A DNA stretch of 64,000 nt from JAHCIE01 sp034431435 (GCA_034431435.1 DAOUDG010000031.1:1-64000); one strand, 5' to 3'; counted from the stretch's first letter, positions 51,175-60,501 are shown. The notes: generated by a model from the letters alone, not told the origin. Translations and numbers: made by a program.

Positions 51175-54006
51175 CTACCTGGCGGGGCCAGGCGCGGCCG
51201 CGACCTGACTCGCCTGGGCCGCAGCCGAACGCCGCCGCCGGCGCAGGAAGAACTTGATGACTTCGTCGATGAGCAGCAAGACAAAGGCGAACACAATGCA
51301 CACCAGCCAGTGCGTCAGATTGAGCCCGGTCAGGCCCAGGGCGCGCTGCAGGAAGCCGATCACTGTGGGCGCCAGGGTCGCCAGGAGCGCCAGGCCGTAC
51401 AGCTGGAGCTGCCGCCGGTCGCCCAGCGTATCGCGGTCGAACGCCGACTCGGTTTCGCTCCGGCAGCTCAGGCCGATAACAATGTTGAACAGGGAGAAGG
51501 CCACATAGGCCATCGTCGCCGCCAGGGCTACCCCGCCGGGCGTGTAGGAGGCTTGCAGGAACAACGTACCAAAGGCCATCAGCAGCCCGATGAAGATGAT
51601 GCGCACCCACTGCGACCGCGATAGCACCGGCTGAGCCAGCGGCCGCGGCTTGCGCTCCATCAGCCCCGGCGATGGCTTGTCGAAGCCCAGCGCCACGGCG
51701 ATCGGAACCTGCACCAGGAAGTTGATCCACAGGATGACGAACGGCGCGAAGGGAATGCCGTTGGCGATGGCAAAGAACGCCGCCCCCAGGAAGGTGGCGA
51801 TGAACGCCACCAACGCCGTCATCTGGAAGCGGATGTACTTGGTCAGGTTGTCGTACAGGGCGCGGCCATACTCTACCGCCTTGACGATGGTGGCGAAGTT
51901 GTCGTCGGTGAGAATCATCACCGCCGCCTCCTTCGACACCTCGGTGCCGGTGATACCCATCGCCACACCGATGTCAGCCTTCTTGAGGGCGGGCGCGTCG
52001 TTGACCCCATCGCCCGTCATCGCCACGATGTTGCTCTGCTTCTGGAGCATGGTCACCAGGCGAATCTTGTCCTCCGGCGCGACGCGCGCCACCACCCCAA
52101 TATCGGGTAGCTCCTTCATCAGCTCATCGTCGCTCATGGCGGCGAATTCCGCGCCCGTCAGCGCCTTGCCCTCGATACCCAACTCGTGACCGATGGCCGC
52201 CGCCGTGACGGCATGGTCGCCGGTGATCATGCGCACCTGGATGCCGGCGCTGTGGCACTTGGCGATGGCGTCCTTCGCCTCGGCGCGTGGCGGGTCCACG
52301 ATGCCCACCATCGCCATCAGCGTCAGGTTCTTGATCTGGCTGATCAGGTCGCTCTTGGCGTCGAAAGTCTGGGGGTCAAAGTCACGCCGCCCCACCACCA
52401 TGACGCGCATGCCGCCCTGGGCGAGGGATGCGTTGCCTTCCAGGGCCAACTGGCGATTCTCGTCGGTGACTGCGGCGGACTGGCCGCCGGGCAACCAATA
52501 CGAACCGGCGCGGCTGATAAGAACGTCGGGCGCGCCCTTGACGAAGCAGCGCACCACGGGCTGGCCCTGCTCGTTGGTCATGTTGTGGAAGGTCGCCATG
52601 AACTTGTATTCGGAGTCGAAGGGAACCTCGGCGACGCGGGGGTACATCTGTCGTGCGCCGCTCACGCTGATACCGCCCTTTTCGGCCAGCACGATGAGCG
52701 CGCCTTCGGTGGGATCGCCGATGAGGGTGTCGCCGTCCAGGCGGGCATCGGCGCATAGGGCCATGGGCAGCAGCACCGCGTCAAGATCGACCTTTGCCCC
52801 GCCCGCGCTCAGGATTTGCCCCTCGGTGGTGTAGGCGGCCGCGCCCTTCTGCCAGGGTTGGGCCGCTGGGGCGGCGCCCATGGCGACCCGCTCCAGTTGG
52901 CCCTGGGTGCTGTAGCCCTCGCCCGTGATCTTGAAGCGGTTCCGACCGGGGACGATCAGCTCGCGGGCGGTCATCTTGTTGAGAGTCAGGGTGCCAGTCT
53001 TGTCGGAGCAGATGGCCGACACCGAGCCGAGGGTCTCCACCGACGGCAGGCGCTTGACGATGGCATTCTGGCTGGCCAACACCCGCGTGCCCATGGAGTA
53101 CAGGGTGGTGACAACGGCGGGCATGCCGGTGGGGATGGCCGAGATGGCGAGGGCGATACCGGCGATGAAGATGGTGTTGAAGTCCTGGCCGTTACGCAGA
53201 CCCATGAAGATCATCAGGATGAACGCCAGACCCGCCAGGCCGGCGATGATCAGGGTCAGGCGGTCGAGTTGCTTCTGCAGGGGGGTCTTGTCGGCCTCGG
53301 TCTTATTGAGCAGGTCGGCAATGTGCCCCATCTCCGTGCCCATGCCGGTCGTCGTGACGATCATCTCGCCACGCCCGCGGGTGACAGAGGTGTTCATGAA
53401 GGCCATGTTCACGCGGTCACCCAGGGCCACCTCCGGCTTGGTGATGGGCGCGGTATCCTTGAGCGTGGCGACGCTCTCGCCGGTCAGCGCCGCCTCCTCG
53501 ATCTCCAGGGTCGCCGCGATGAACAGGCGGCCGTCGGCGGGCACGCGGTTGCCGGCCTCCATCAGGACAACGTCGCCGGGCACGAGACCCTCGGCTTCGA
53601 TCTCGATGGCCTCCCCGTCGCGGCGGACGCGGGCGATATTCTTGAGCATCTTTTCGAGGGCCGAGAGGCTGGCCTCGGCCTTGGCTTCCTGACGTAGGCC
53701 CAGCACAGCGTTGAAGATGGTCAACAGGACCAGAACCAGGGTCGTGCCCAGATCGCGGGTAAAGACGAAGCTGAGGATAGCAGCGACGATGAGGATGATC
53801 TGCATGAAGTCGCGATACTGGCGCAGGAAAGCCTTCCAACCAGGTTCCTTCTGCTTGGTGGCGAGCAGGTTGGGGCCATACTGCTGAAGGCGGGCCTGGG
53901 CCTCGGCCGCGCTCAAGCCCTTCGCCGGATCGACGCCCAGGGCTTGCGCCACCTGGTCTGGCGACTGCGCATACCACGCGGGTTGAGTTCCTGACGGTTC
54001 AGCCAT
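51175..54006 (-). CDS. P-type cation-transporting ATPase, P2-like
   Basis: ATP-driven cation pump of 943 residues with ten expected helices. N-terminal cation-ATPase domain, Thr-Gly-Glu-Ser actuator loop (175-178), phosphorylation site Asp335 in Asp-Lys-Thr-Gly-Thr, Lys-Gly-Ala-Pro nucleotide-binding motif and Thr-Gly-Asp-Gly-Val-Asn-Asp-Ala-Pro hinge. Helix 4 reads Ile-Pro-Thr-Gly-Met-Pro (291-296) instead of the Pro-Glu-Gly-Leu-Pro of Ca2+ and Na+ pumps, and helix 6 reads Asn-Phe-Leu-Val-Gln-Val instead of Asn-Leu-Val-Thr-Asp-Gly. Two key carboxylates are thus missing, so calcium specificity should not be assumed. Confidence 0.9.
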   Translation of the reverse strand: MAEPSGTQPAWYAQSPDQVAQALGVDPAKGLSAAEAQARLQQYGPNLLATKQKEPGWKAFLRQYRDFMQIILIVAAILSFVFTRDLGTTLVLVLLTIFNAVLGLRQEAKAEASLSALEKMLKNIARVRRDGEAIEIEAEGLVPGDVVLMEAGNRVPADGRLFIAATLEIEEAALTGESVATLKDTAPITKPEVALGDRVNMAFMNTSVTRGRGEMIVTTTGMGTEMGHIADLLNKTEADKTPLQKQLDRLTLIIAGLAGLAFILMIFMGLRNGQDFNTIFIAGIALAISAIPTGMPAVVTTLYSMGTRVLASQNAIVKRLPSVETLGSVSAICSDKTGTLTLNKMTARELIVPGRNRFKITGEGYSTQGQLERVAMGAAPAAQPWQKGAAAYTTEGQILSAGGAKVDLDAVLLPMALCADARLDGDTLIGDPTEGALIVLAEKGGISVSGARQMYPRVAEVPFDSEYKFMATFHNMTNEQGQPVVRCFVKGAPDVLISRAGSYWLPGGQSAAVTDENRQLALEGNASLAQGGMRVMVVGRRDFDPQTFDAKSDLISQIKNLTLMAMVGIVDPPRAEAKDAIAKCHSAGIQVRMITGDHAVTAAAIGHELGIEGKALTGAEFAAMSDDELMKELPDIGVVARVAPEDKIRLVTMLQKQSNIVAMTGDGVNDAPALKKADIGVAMGITGTEVSKEAAVMILTDDNFATIVKAVEYGRALYDNLTKYIRFQMTALVAFIATFLGAAFFAIANGIPFAPFVILWINFLVQVPIAVALGFDKPSPGLMERKPRPLAQPVLSRSQWVRIIFIGLLMAFGTLFLQASYTPGGVALAATMAYVAFSLFNIVIGLSCRSETESAFDRDTLGDRRQLQLYGLALLATLAPTVIGFLQRALGLTGLNLTHWLVCIVFAFVLLLIDEVIKFFLRRRRRSAAAQASQVAAAPGPAR

Positions 54007-54036
54007 AAGATGAGTCCTTCCTCTAGGAAAACATCG

Positions 54037-54756
54037 TCACTGGACACTGGACAGCACAGCAGCGACCAGAAAGCCCAGTACGGTCACGAGACCTACCAGC
54101 TTGCCGCCATGCTCGAAGGCCTCCGGCATCATGGCATCCGCCAACATGGTCAGCATCGCGCCAGCGGCGAAGGCTTGAGCCAGGCGGCCGTCGACGCCAG
54201 GCAGCCGGGTTACGACACCATAGCCAAGCCCCGCACCCAGGGCCGAGACCAGGACGAGCATCAGCCACATCCAGAAAATTCTGCGCTGCGAGTACCCTAC
54301 TCCTTCGAGGTTGAGCGACCCCGCCATGCCTTCGGGGAGGTTGGAGATGAAGACCGACACCAGAAAAGCGACGTTGATAGCGCCACCCAGCGCGAGTCCC
54401 ATCCCCAGGACAAGCGACTCGGGCACGTTGTCGAGGAGGGTACCGATGAAGATGGCTGTGCCAGACCCGCCGCTTTGCTCAGCGGTGATGTCCTTGCGCC
54501 TCGCTCCCCCTCGGCTATCGACGACCCAGTCGCCCACGAAGAAGGTGAGCGCGCCCAGCGCGAAGGCGACGGCCCCCACCCAGCCCGGCGCCGACGACTC
54601 CGGAATCAACTCATAGGCGATGGCGCTGATCAGCGCGCCCGCGCCGAGGCCCATGATCAGCCCAATGGTGCGATTCGAGGGGGCGCGCAGCGCGAGAAGA
54701 TACCCGATCAGCAGTGATGCGGCCGCCAGCCCGCCCCACCACGTCGCCGCGATCAT
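54037..54756 (-). CDS. ZIP-like divalent metal transporter
   Basis: 239 residues, about eight helices. Metal-site motifs are variants: Asp-Asn-Val-Pro-Glu-Ser in helix 4 (His-Asn-x-Pro-Glu-Gly in classic ZIPs), Asn-Leu-Pro-Glu-Gly in helix 5, and Glu-Ala-Phe-Glu-His-Gly-Gly near the C-terminus. A short charged loop near 80-95 separates the halves. Likely transports Zn2+, Fe2+ or Mn2+; direction and ion not certain. Start preceded by GGAGG; the P-type ATPase gene begins 30 bp after its stop, so the two are probably in one operon. Confidence 0.8.
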   Translation of the reverse strand: MIAATWWGGLAAASLLIGYLLALRAPSNRTIGLIMGLGAGALISAIAYELIPESSAPGWVGAVAFALGALTFFVGDWVVDSRGGARRKDITAEQSGGSGTAIFIGTLLDNVPESLVLGMGLALGGAINVAFLVSVFISNLPEGMAGSLNLEGVGYSQRRIFWMWLMLVLVSALGAGLGYGVVTRLPGVDGRLAQAFAAGAMLTMLADAMMPEAFEHGGKLVGLVTVLGFLVAAVLSSVQ

Positions 54757-54794
54757 AGGCTGCCTCCGGCCGGGTTGGGGGCGCTGCGTCCACC

Positions 54795-55667
54795 CTAGTA
54801 CTTCTCCGGAATGCGGCGGAAGGGATAATCAGGCTCCACGTAGTCGCCGCGCGGCTGACGCTTGGGTAGCTTCACCTTCTCGCGCGGAATCTCGTAGTAA
54901 GGGACGAGGCTCAGGAAGTGAGAAATGCAGTTGAGGCGACCTCGCCGCTGGTCATGCGAATCCACCACCCACCACGGCGATTCGGGTGTGTCGGTGGCCG
55001 CGAACATCTCGTCGCGCGCGCGCGAATAGTCGTACCACCGCCGATGACTCTCGAGGTCCATCGGGCTGAGCTTCCAGATCTTGCGGTAGTCGTTGATGCG
55101 CTCCTCAAACCGCTCGGTCTGGTCCTCCATCGTCTCTTCCAGCCAGTATTTGACCAGAACGACCCCCGAGGCGATGATAGCACGCTCCACGGGCGGCGTG
55201 AACTTCAAGAACGCCGCCACCTGTTCCTCCGTCGCGTAGCCCATGACGCGCTCGACGCCAGCCCGATTGTACCAGCTTCGGTCAAAGAGTACAATCTCGC
55301 CGGCGGCCGGGAGATGGGGCAGATAGCGCTGGATGTACATCTGCGACTTCTCCCGCTCGGTCGGCGACGGGAGCGCCACCACGCGGAAGACACGCGGGCT
55401 GGTGCGCTCGGTGATGCGCTTGATGATACCACCCTTGCCCGCCGCATCGCGCCCCTCGAACAGCACGCAGATCTTGGCCCCCGTGGCCTTGACCCACTCC
55501 TGCAGCTTGACAAGCTCGATCTGGAGCTTTTCCAGCTCGGCCTCGAACTCCTTGCGGCTCAGCTTGGGCTTGGGTTCCGTCGCTCCCGCCTCGGCCGCCG
55601 GCGCCACGCCTACCGCCGCCGAGCCATCGCCCTTCGACTTGCGCTTCTTAGCCTTCTTGCCTGCCAT
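54795..55667 (-). CDS. ppk2: Polyphosphate kinase 2
   Basis: Transfers phosphate between polyphosphate and nucleotides. 290 residues from ATG 55667, which follows AGGAGG; the open frame extends to 55820 but those codons lie in the leader. A Lys-rich, low-complexity N-terminus (1-37) precedes the PPK2 domain: Walker A Glu-Gly-Arg-Asp-Ala-Ala-Gly-Lys-Gly-Gly (71-80), Walker B region Phe-Asp-Arg-Ser-Trp-Tyr-Asn-Arg, and the lid Arg-x-Arg segments. The ending Tyr-Pro-Phe-Arg-Arg-Ile-Pro-Glu-Lys-Tyr is typical of class I. Transcribed from its own promoter upstream of the metal-transport genes. Confidence 0.92.
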   Translation of the reverse strand: MAGKKAKKRKSKGDGSAAVGVAPAAEAGATEPKPKLSRKEFEAELEKLQIELVKLQEWVKATGAKICVLFEGRDAAGKGGIIKRITERTSPRVFRVVALPSPTEREKSQMYIQRYLPHLPAAGEIVLFDRSWYNRAGVERVMGYATEEQVAAFLKFTPPVERAIIASGVVLVKYWLEETMEDQTERFEERINDYRKIWKLSPMDLESHRRWYDYSRARDEMFAATDTPESPWWVVDSHDQRRGRLNCISHFLSLVPYYEIPREKVKLPKRQPRGDYVEPDYPFRRIPEKY

Positions 55668-55801
55668 ACAGCCTCCTGTGCCGGTTGGGTGAGTCGATTG
55701 CTCCCAGCCTGGCGCGATGCGCGGTACGCATGCGTCGGCTCGCTGTATACTAGTCGCCACCGTCCCCCACTGCATCACCCTTCCCGGTCCATTACTGGGC
55801 C

Positions 55802-55829
55802 ATTGTAGCACATTCTCCAATTATGCCAA
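55802..55829 (-). promoter_or_regulatory. Promoter of ppk2
   Basis: On the minus strand, TTGGCA (55824-55829), a 16-bp spacer and TACAAT (55802-55807), with a TG one base before the -10. Predicted leader about 128 nt. Confidence 0.5.
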
Positions 55830-55942
55830 CTCGATGTCGGCAAGCTGCGATGAGTGGGTGGTTGAGGTAGCCCCGACGTGCCCACGAGCGTGGGCCTTCC
55901 CAGGGGGGGAGAGGGGCCATCGTGGCCGCGCGTTGGCGCTGG

Positions 55943-58678
55943 TCAGTCGAGGGTCACCAGGCCCAGGCGTTGGCTGACTTCGATAGCTTCCGCCCGGCTG
56001 CTGACATCCAGCTTCTCGTAGATGTGATGAATGTGCTTCTTGACCGTCGATGGCGAGATGACCAGGCGGTGGGCGATTTCCCGATACGAGTGGCGGCGGA
56101 CCAGCAGGTCCAGAATCTCCATCTCGCGAGGGCTGAGGGGGTCGCGAAGGCGAGCCTGGGCCTGCCGCTGGCGAAGCATGACACGATCGGTGGCGACGTG
56201 CAGCGATGGGCTGACGGCGAACTGCCGCAGCAGGTAGCCAACGTAGTCAGCCAACTCCTCACCTGGCGTCCATCGGTCGAGCAGGCGAGCCATATCGGGG
56301 CCAAGATCGAGGAAGCTGCGTGTGAACTGCCCCGGCTTGCCGAGGCGCACAGCCTGCTCAAGCCACGTCTCGGCCGCGGTCTTATCCCCCAGCTGGTCAT
56401 AGGCCAGCGCGCTCAAGGCGGACACTTCGACGCGCATGGGGACATTCGAGAAGTCGGCCGACAGGTGTTCTAGATGCGCCAGGTGCGTGAGCGCCTCATG
56501 CGCATCGTCACGCTGACCGCTGGCGAGTAGAACCCTTGCCTGCGCCAGCTGCGGCACCTCGGTAAGGATCATGGCCCCCCGCTCGGGCGTCGGCTGCGCA
56601 TCGCGGAGCCAACGCAGAGCCTCGGCCGCATTCCTGCGCCGGGCAGCGCGGCGGGCACGGAACGAGGCGAGCAGGCGCAGCGTCACGAGGTTCGTCGTAT
56701 CCCAGGCCAGCTCACTGAGACTGTCGAGCAAGGCATCCGCTGCCTGCGGCTGGCCCTCGAGGTCATTGACACGAGCCAGGGTAAAGATGCTGCTGCGCAG
56801 TACCATGTGATTCATCTCATGGCGCTGGGCGAGAATCGCCTCGAGATGGCGGCGCGCCTCGCTCAGCTGGTTCCGCTCGTAGTGACTCAGCCCCAGGAAG
56901 AGATTGGCCCAACCCACCCCAATGAGCCGTCGGTGGCGGCTGAAAAGCCGCAGCAACTGCTCACCGACGACCTCCATACTCGCCAGGTCCCCCCGCAGCC
57001 AGTGAACAAAGGTCAGGCCGAGGAGCGAGCGAATCACCAACTCCATGTTGTCTCGCTGCGTGCCATCCGCCACCGCCACATTCAGCAGGTCCAGCGCCGC
57101 CGCGTGGCGGCCGGTCAGGTGCAAGGCAACTCCCGAATTGAGGGTGGCCCAGCCATCCAGCGGCGAGTAAGAGGCGTCCACCGTCAGCCGCGCGCGAGTC
57201 GCCCGTTGCAGGGCCGCCTCGACATTGCCAGCCATCCATTCAACCGGCGCGGCCAGGGCAGCGAGACCCGCTTCGATGCCCGCCCTCGACCACGTCACCT
57301 GGTCAGCCACTGGCTCGTGGAGCAGCCGCTCGATTTGCTCGATGCGCCCGTGGAGCTGGGAATATCCCTGGCGGAGCGTCATGATCCACGTCTCGCCGAT
57401 GAGGAGCACGGGGCTGCATGCGACCCTATCGGGTGGCAGCAGGCGCAGCCAGCCCTCCAGGCGCAGCCACTCCTCGTGCTTGATGAGCGTCAGCATGTGA
57501 CTCTCGACGAGCCGCACGGCCCTGTCCACCGCTCCCGCTGCCAGGTAATGCCTGATCGCCTTATCAATCAGCCCACGCTCCTCGAACCAGGCCGCCGCGC
57601 GCCCATGCAGCGTTTCGATCTCGGCCGGCTCAAGTGTCGCTTGCAGCCGAAACTGGAGCGCCTTATGCAGGAGACTGTGATGGCGGAACCAGACGCCATC
57701 GGCATCCACTGGCACAACCAGGAGGTTCGTGCTGGCCAGCCAGTCGACAAACGCCTGCCCCGTCCACTCGCCGCGCACGCTGTTCGCTACCGCCTCGCAC
57801 AGCGAGGGCGTAAGACCATCGAGAATCGAGGTCCTTAGCAGCATGGCTTGTACGGCAGGGGGCTGGTGAGAGTAGATTTCCTCTAGAAAGTAGGCCAGCA
57901 CCTGACTACGCGACGAGGCGTGTAGCCCCGTCATCACACTCGTCGCGGCGGCGTCATCGCGCCAGGCCAGGCCGAGAAGGCGGAGGGCAACCGCCCACCC
58001 TTCGGTGTGGGTAAGCGCCTCATCGACGAGCCTGGAAGCGACGGCGCGGCCCGCCGTCTGTTCCAGCAGCGCCTGCGCCTCCTGGTGGTCGAAGCGCAGA
58101 TCGTCGGCCGATATGTCGAGGACAGCGCCCTGAGCGCGCAGGCGCGCCATCGGGAAGGGCGGCAGCCGTCGGCTGGCGATGATGAGATGGGTGGTCGAGG
58201 GCAGGCGGAGCAGCAACTCGTGCATGATGTGGTGCGTCGTCGCATCGCTGACCGCCTCGTAGTCGTCGAGGATGACCACCAGCTCCTGGCCCAGGGCGTC
58301 CAGCTCCGCCGCGAGACTGGCCGCCAGGGCGAGGGCGGATGGGACGGTCGCGCCGTTGAGAGACGTCAGCGTCGAGCGGCCAAAGGTAGGGAAATGGGTT
58401 TGGATGCTGGCAATCAACGCCCGCAGGAAGGCTTCGGGGTGACTGTCGTCCCTCTCTACCGACAGCCAGGCGACCGGTAGGGGGCACATCTCCACCCAAC
58501 TGCTCAAGAGGGAAGTCTTGCCGGTCCCGGCGGGCGCGGCAATCACCGTGATGGGTAGGCGCAGGGCGTGGTTGAGGCGATCCAGGAGGCGAGGGCGGGG
58601 GGTGAAGGCTGACGATATTCTGGGACGGTTGCGCTGTGTCTGCGGGCGAGGCGGTCTAGCAATCATGCCAACGGCCAT
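55943..58678 (-). CDS. MalT-like LuxR-family ATP-dependent transcriptional regulator
   Basis: 911-residue STAND-type regulator. Walker A Ala-Pro-Ala-Gly-Thr-Gly-Lys-Thr at 48-55, Walker B Val-Val-Ile-Leu-Asp-Asp-Tyr-Glu near 155, a long TPR-like helical region (about 330-830), and a C-terminal LuxR helix-turn-helix (Leu-Ser-Pro-Arg-Glu-Met-Glu-Ile-Leu, then Ile-Ala-His-Arg-Leu-Val-Ile-Ser-Pro-Ser-Thr-Val-Lys-Lys-His). ATG 58678 after AGGAGAG is preferred to GTG 58726, which has no ribosome site. It is divergent from the RuBisCO operon with 356 bp between starts, so it may control it in response to an unknown inducer bound by the TPR region. Confidence 0.88.
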   Translation of the reverse strand: MAVGMIARPPRPQTQRNRPRISSAFTPRPRLLDRLNHALRLPITVIAAPAGTGKTSLLSSWVEMCPLPVAWLSVERDDSHPEAFLRALIASIQTHFPTFGRSTLTSLNGATVPSALALAASLAAELDALGQELVVILDDYEAVSDATTHHIMHELLLRLPSTTHLIIASRRLPPFPMARLRAQGAVLDISADDLRFDHQEAQALLEQTAGRAVASRLVDEALTHTEGWAVALRLLGLAWRDDAAATSVMTGLHASSRSQVLAYFLEEIYSHQPPAVQAMLLRTSILDGLTPSLCEAVANSVRGEWTGQAFVDWLASTNLLVVPVDADGVWFRHHSLLHKALQFRLQATLEPAEIETLHGRAAAWFEERGLIDKAIRHYLAAGAVDRAVRLVESHMLTLIKHEEWLRLEGWLRLLPPDRVACSPVLLIGETWIMTLRQGYSQLHGRIEQIERLLHEPVADQVTWSRAGIEAGLAALAAPVEWMAGNVEAALQRATRARLTVDASYSPLDGWATLNSGVALHLTGRHAAALDLLNVAVADGTQRDNMELVIRSLLGLTFVHWLRGDLASMEVVGEQLLRLFSRHRRLIGVGWANLFLGLSHYERNQLSEARRHLEAILAQRHEMNHMVLRSSIFTLARVNDLEGQPQAADALLDSLSELAWDTTNLVTLRLLASFRARRAARRRNAAEALRWLRDAQPTPERGAMILTEVPQLAQARVLLASGQRDDAHEALTHLAHLEHLSADFSNVPMRVEVSALSALAYDQLGDKTAAETWLEQAVRLGKPGQFTRSFLDLGPDMARLLDRWTPGEELADYVGYLLRQFAVSPSLHVATDRVMLRQRQAQARLRDPLSPREMEILDLLVRRHSYREIAHRLVISPSTVKKHIHHIYEKLDVSSRAEAIEVSQRLGLVTLD

Positions 58679-58782
58679 GCGACTCTCCTGGAACGCAGCC
58701 GCGAAGCTGGCGAAGCGTTCGCGCACAAGTCAATAGGCGCCACAGCGCCGTCGGCACACCAATTCAACGCCGCATTCGGGCA

Positions 58783-58810
58783 ATTATACGTTCTCAGGTA
58801 AAGCTGTCAA
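58783..58810 (-). promoter_or_regulatory. Strong promoter of the MalT-like regulator
   Basis: Minus strand: TTGACA (58805-58810), a 16-bp spacer, TATAAT (58783-58788); both hexamers perfect. Predicted start near 58776, about 100 nt before ATG 58678. Confidence 0.75.
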
Positions 58811-58895
58811 TATGCTGCTGAGACACGGCCACCCTTCAGGCGCACCTGCACCAACGGCTAGGTACGGCCCGCCCGCCTGCTATCCCCTCGCCGCC

Positions 58896-58910
58896 ATTGG
58901 AATAGCCAAT
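58896..58910. promoter_or_regulatory. Dyad symmetry in the regulator/rbcL intergenic region
   Basis: ATTGG-N5-CCAAT, positioned upstream of the candidate rbcL promoter and downstream (plus-strand sense) of the regulator promoter. A plausible activator site for the divergent regulator; no binding data. Confidence 0.35.
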
Positions 58911-58948
58911 TCTTATCACGCACCGCGTCAAAACAGCCCATTTGACTA

Positions 58949-58977
58949 TTGTTTTTCGCCTGACTCGGATGTATGAT
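58949..58977 (+). promoter_or_regulatory. Candidate promoter of the cbb operon
   Basis: TTGTTT (58949-58954), a 17-bp spacer and TATGAT (58972-58977). The -35 is weak (3 of 6), as expected of an activator-dependent promoter; TTGACT at 58942-58947 is a better hexamer but 24 bp from the -10. Confidence 0.4.
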
Positions 58978-59034
58978 GGAGGCAGTGATGCAGCGCGTCA
59001 TTTCCTCCACTTCACCCTCTGAGGAGGCTGTCCA

Positions 59035-60480
59035 ATGGCTAAAGCAACGAACGGAGACAAGAGCCGCTGGTCGGCGGGCGTGACCCCCTATGCGGACATG
59101 GGGTACTACGACGCCGACTACACCCCCAAGCCGACCGACATTCTGTGCGCCTTCCGCATCGTGCCCCAGGAGGGCATCGAACCCATCGAAGCCGCCGCTG
59201 CCGTGGCGGGCGAGTCGTCGACGGCCACCTGGACCGTGGTGTGGACCGACCGCCTGACCGCCCACGAGCACTACCAGGCCAAGGCTTACCGCGTCGACCC
59301 GGTGCCCGGCTCCGACCAGTACATGGCCTACATCGCCTACGACCTGGATCTGTTCGAGGAAGGCTCCATCGCCAACCTCACGTCGTCCATCATCGGCAAC
59401 GTCTTCGGCTTCAAGGCCCTCAAGTCGCTGCGGCTGGAAGACATGCGCATCCCGCCCCACTACACCAAGACCTTCCAGGGTCCGCCCCATGGCATCATCA
59501 TGGAGCGCGAGTACCTCAACAAGTACGGCCGGCCGCTGCTCGGCGCGACGGTCAAGCCCAAGCTGGGTCTGTCGGCGCGTAACTACGGCCGCGTCGTCTA
59601 CGAGGCGCTGCAAGGTGGCCTGGACTTCACCAAAGACGACGAGAACATCAATAGCCAGCCCTTCATGCGCTGGCGCGACCGCTTCCTGTTCTGCATGGAG
59701 GCTGTCAACAAGGCCCAGGCGATGACCGGCGAGATCAAGGGTCACTACCTGAACGTGACGGCGGGCACGATGGAGGAGATGTACGAGCGCGCTGACTTCG
59801 CCAAAGAGCTGGGCAGCGTCATCATCATGATCGACCTGACCATCGGCTATACGGCCATCCAGTCCATGTCGAGGTGGGCGCGCAAGAACGGCCTGATCCT
59901 GCACCTCCACCGCGCGGGCCACAGCACCTATACTCGCCAGAAGACTCACGGCGTCAGCTTCCGCGTCATCTCCAAATGGATGCGCCTCGCTGGTGTCGAT
60001 CATATCCACGCCGGCACGGTCGTCGGCAAGCTCGAGGGCGACCCGAGCAACGTCAAGGGCTACTACACGACCCTGCGCGAGGACAAGGTGGACGCCAACC
60101 CCATGCTCGGCCTGTACTTCGAGCAGGACTGGGCGTCGATGCCGGGTACGATGCCCGTCGCGTCCGGCGGCATCCACGCCGGGCAGATTCACCAGTTGCT
60201 GCACCTGCTGGGTGAAGACGTGGTGCTCCAGTTCGGCGGCGGCACCATCGGCCACCCCGACGGCATCGCCGAGGGCGCAGCGGCCAATCGCATTGCCGTC
60301 GAGGCCATGATTCAGGCGCGCAACGAGGGCCGCGACTATCTGAACGAAGGCCCGGAGATTCTGGCGCGGGCGGCCCGCTGGTCGCCGTCCCTATATAAGG
60401 CGCTGGAGGTCTGGAAGGACGTCACCTTCAACTTCGAGTCGACCGACACCCCCGACGTCGTGGTCACGCCGACGTTCTGA
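59035..60480 (+). CDS. rbcL: RuBisCO large subunit, red-type form I
   Basis: Fixes CO2 onto ribulose-1,5-bisphosphate. 481 residues, closest in pattern to form IC/ID enzymes: Ala-Gly-Glu-Ser-Ser-Thr-Ala-Thr-Trp-Thr at 58-67 and Ser-Ile-Ile-Gly-Asn-Val-Phe-Gly. Catalytic residues are in place: Lys174 and Lys176, carbamylated Lys200 with Asp202 and Glu203, His292 region, and loop-6 Lys332 in Thr-Val-Val-Gly-Lys-Leu-Glu-Gly. ATG preceded by GAGGAGG. The C-terminal tail is short and ends Thr-Pro-Thr-Phe. First gene of rbcL-rbcS-cbbX-prk. Confidence 0.97.
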   Translation: MAKATNGDKSRWSAGVTPYADMGYYDADYTPKPTDILCAFRIVPQEGIEPIEAAAAVAGESSTATWTVVWTDRLTAHEHYQAKAYRVDPVPGSDQYMAYIAYDLDLFEEGSIANLTSSIIGNVFGFKALKSLRLEDMRIPPHYTKTFQGPPHGIIMEREYLNKYGRPLLGATVKPKLGLSARNYGRVVYEALQGGLDFTKDDENINSQPFMRWRDRFLFCMEAVNKAQAMTGEIKGHYLNVTAGTMEEMYERADFAKELGSVIIMIDLTIGYTAIQSMSRWARKNGLILHLHRAGHSTYTRQKTHGVSFRVISKWMRLAGVDHIHAGTVVGKLEGDPSNVKGYYTTLREDKVDANPMLGLYFEQDWASMPGTMPVASGGIHAGQIHQLLHLLGEDVVLQFGGGTIGHPDGIAEGAAANRIAVEAMIQARNEGRDYLNEGPEILARAARWSPSLYKALEVWKDVTFNFESTDTPDVVVTPTF

Positions 60481-60501
60481 TGCCGCAGCGAGGAGCCAGC
60501 A

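Noticed and set aside
51175..54006. Calling the P-type ATPase a Ca2+ pump
   Set aside because: The Glu of helix 4 and Asp of helix 6 needed for calcium sites are replaced.
55668..55820. 51-codon N-terminal extension of PPK2
   Set aside because: It overlaps the promoter and leader, and ATG 55667 has an AGGAGG site and the normal Lys-rich PPK2 start.
58942..58977. TTGACT with TATGAT as the rbcL promoter
   Set aside because: Spacer is 24 bp; TTGTTT with a 17-bp spacer is the more reasonable pairing.
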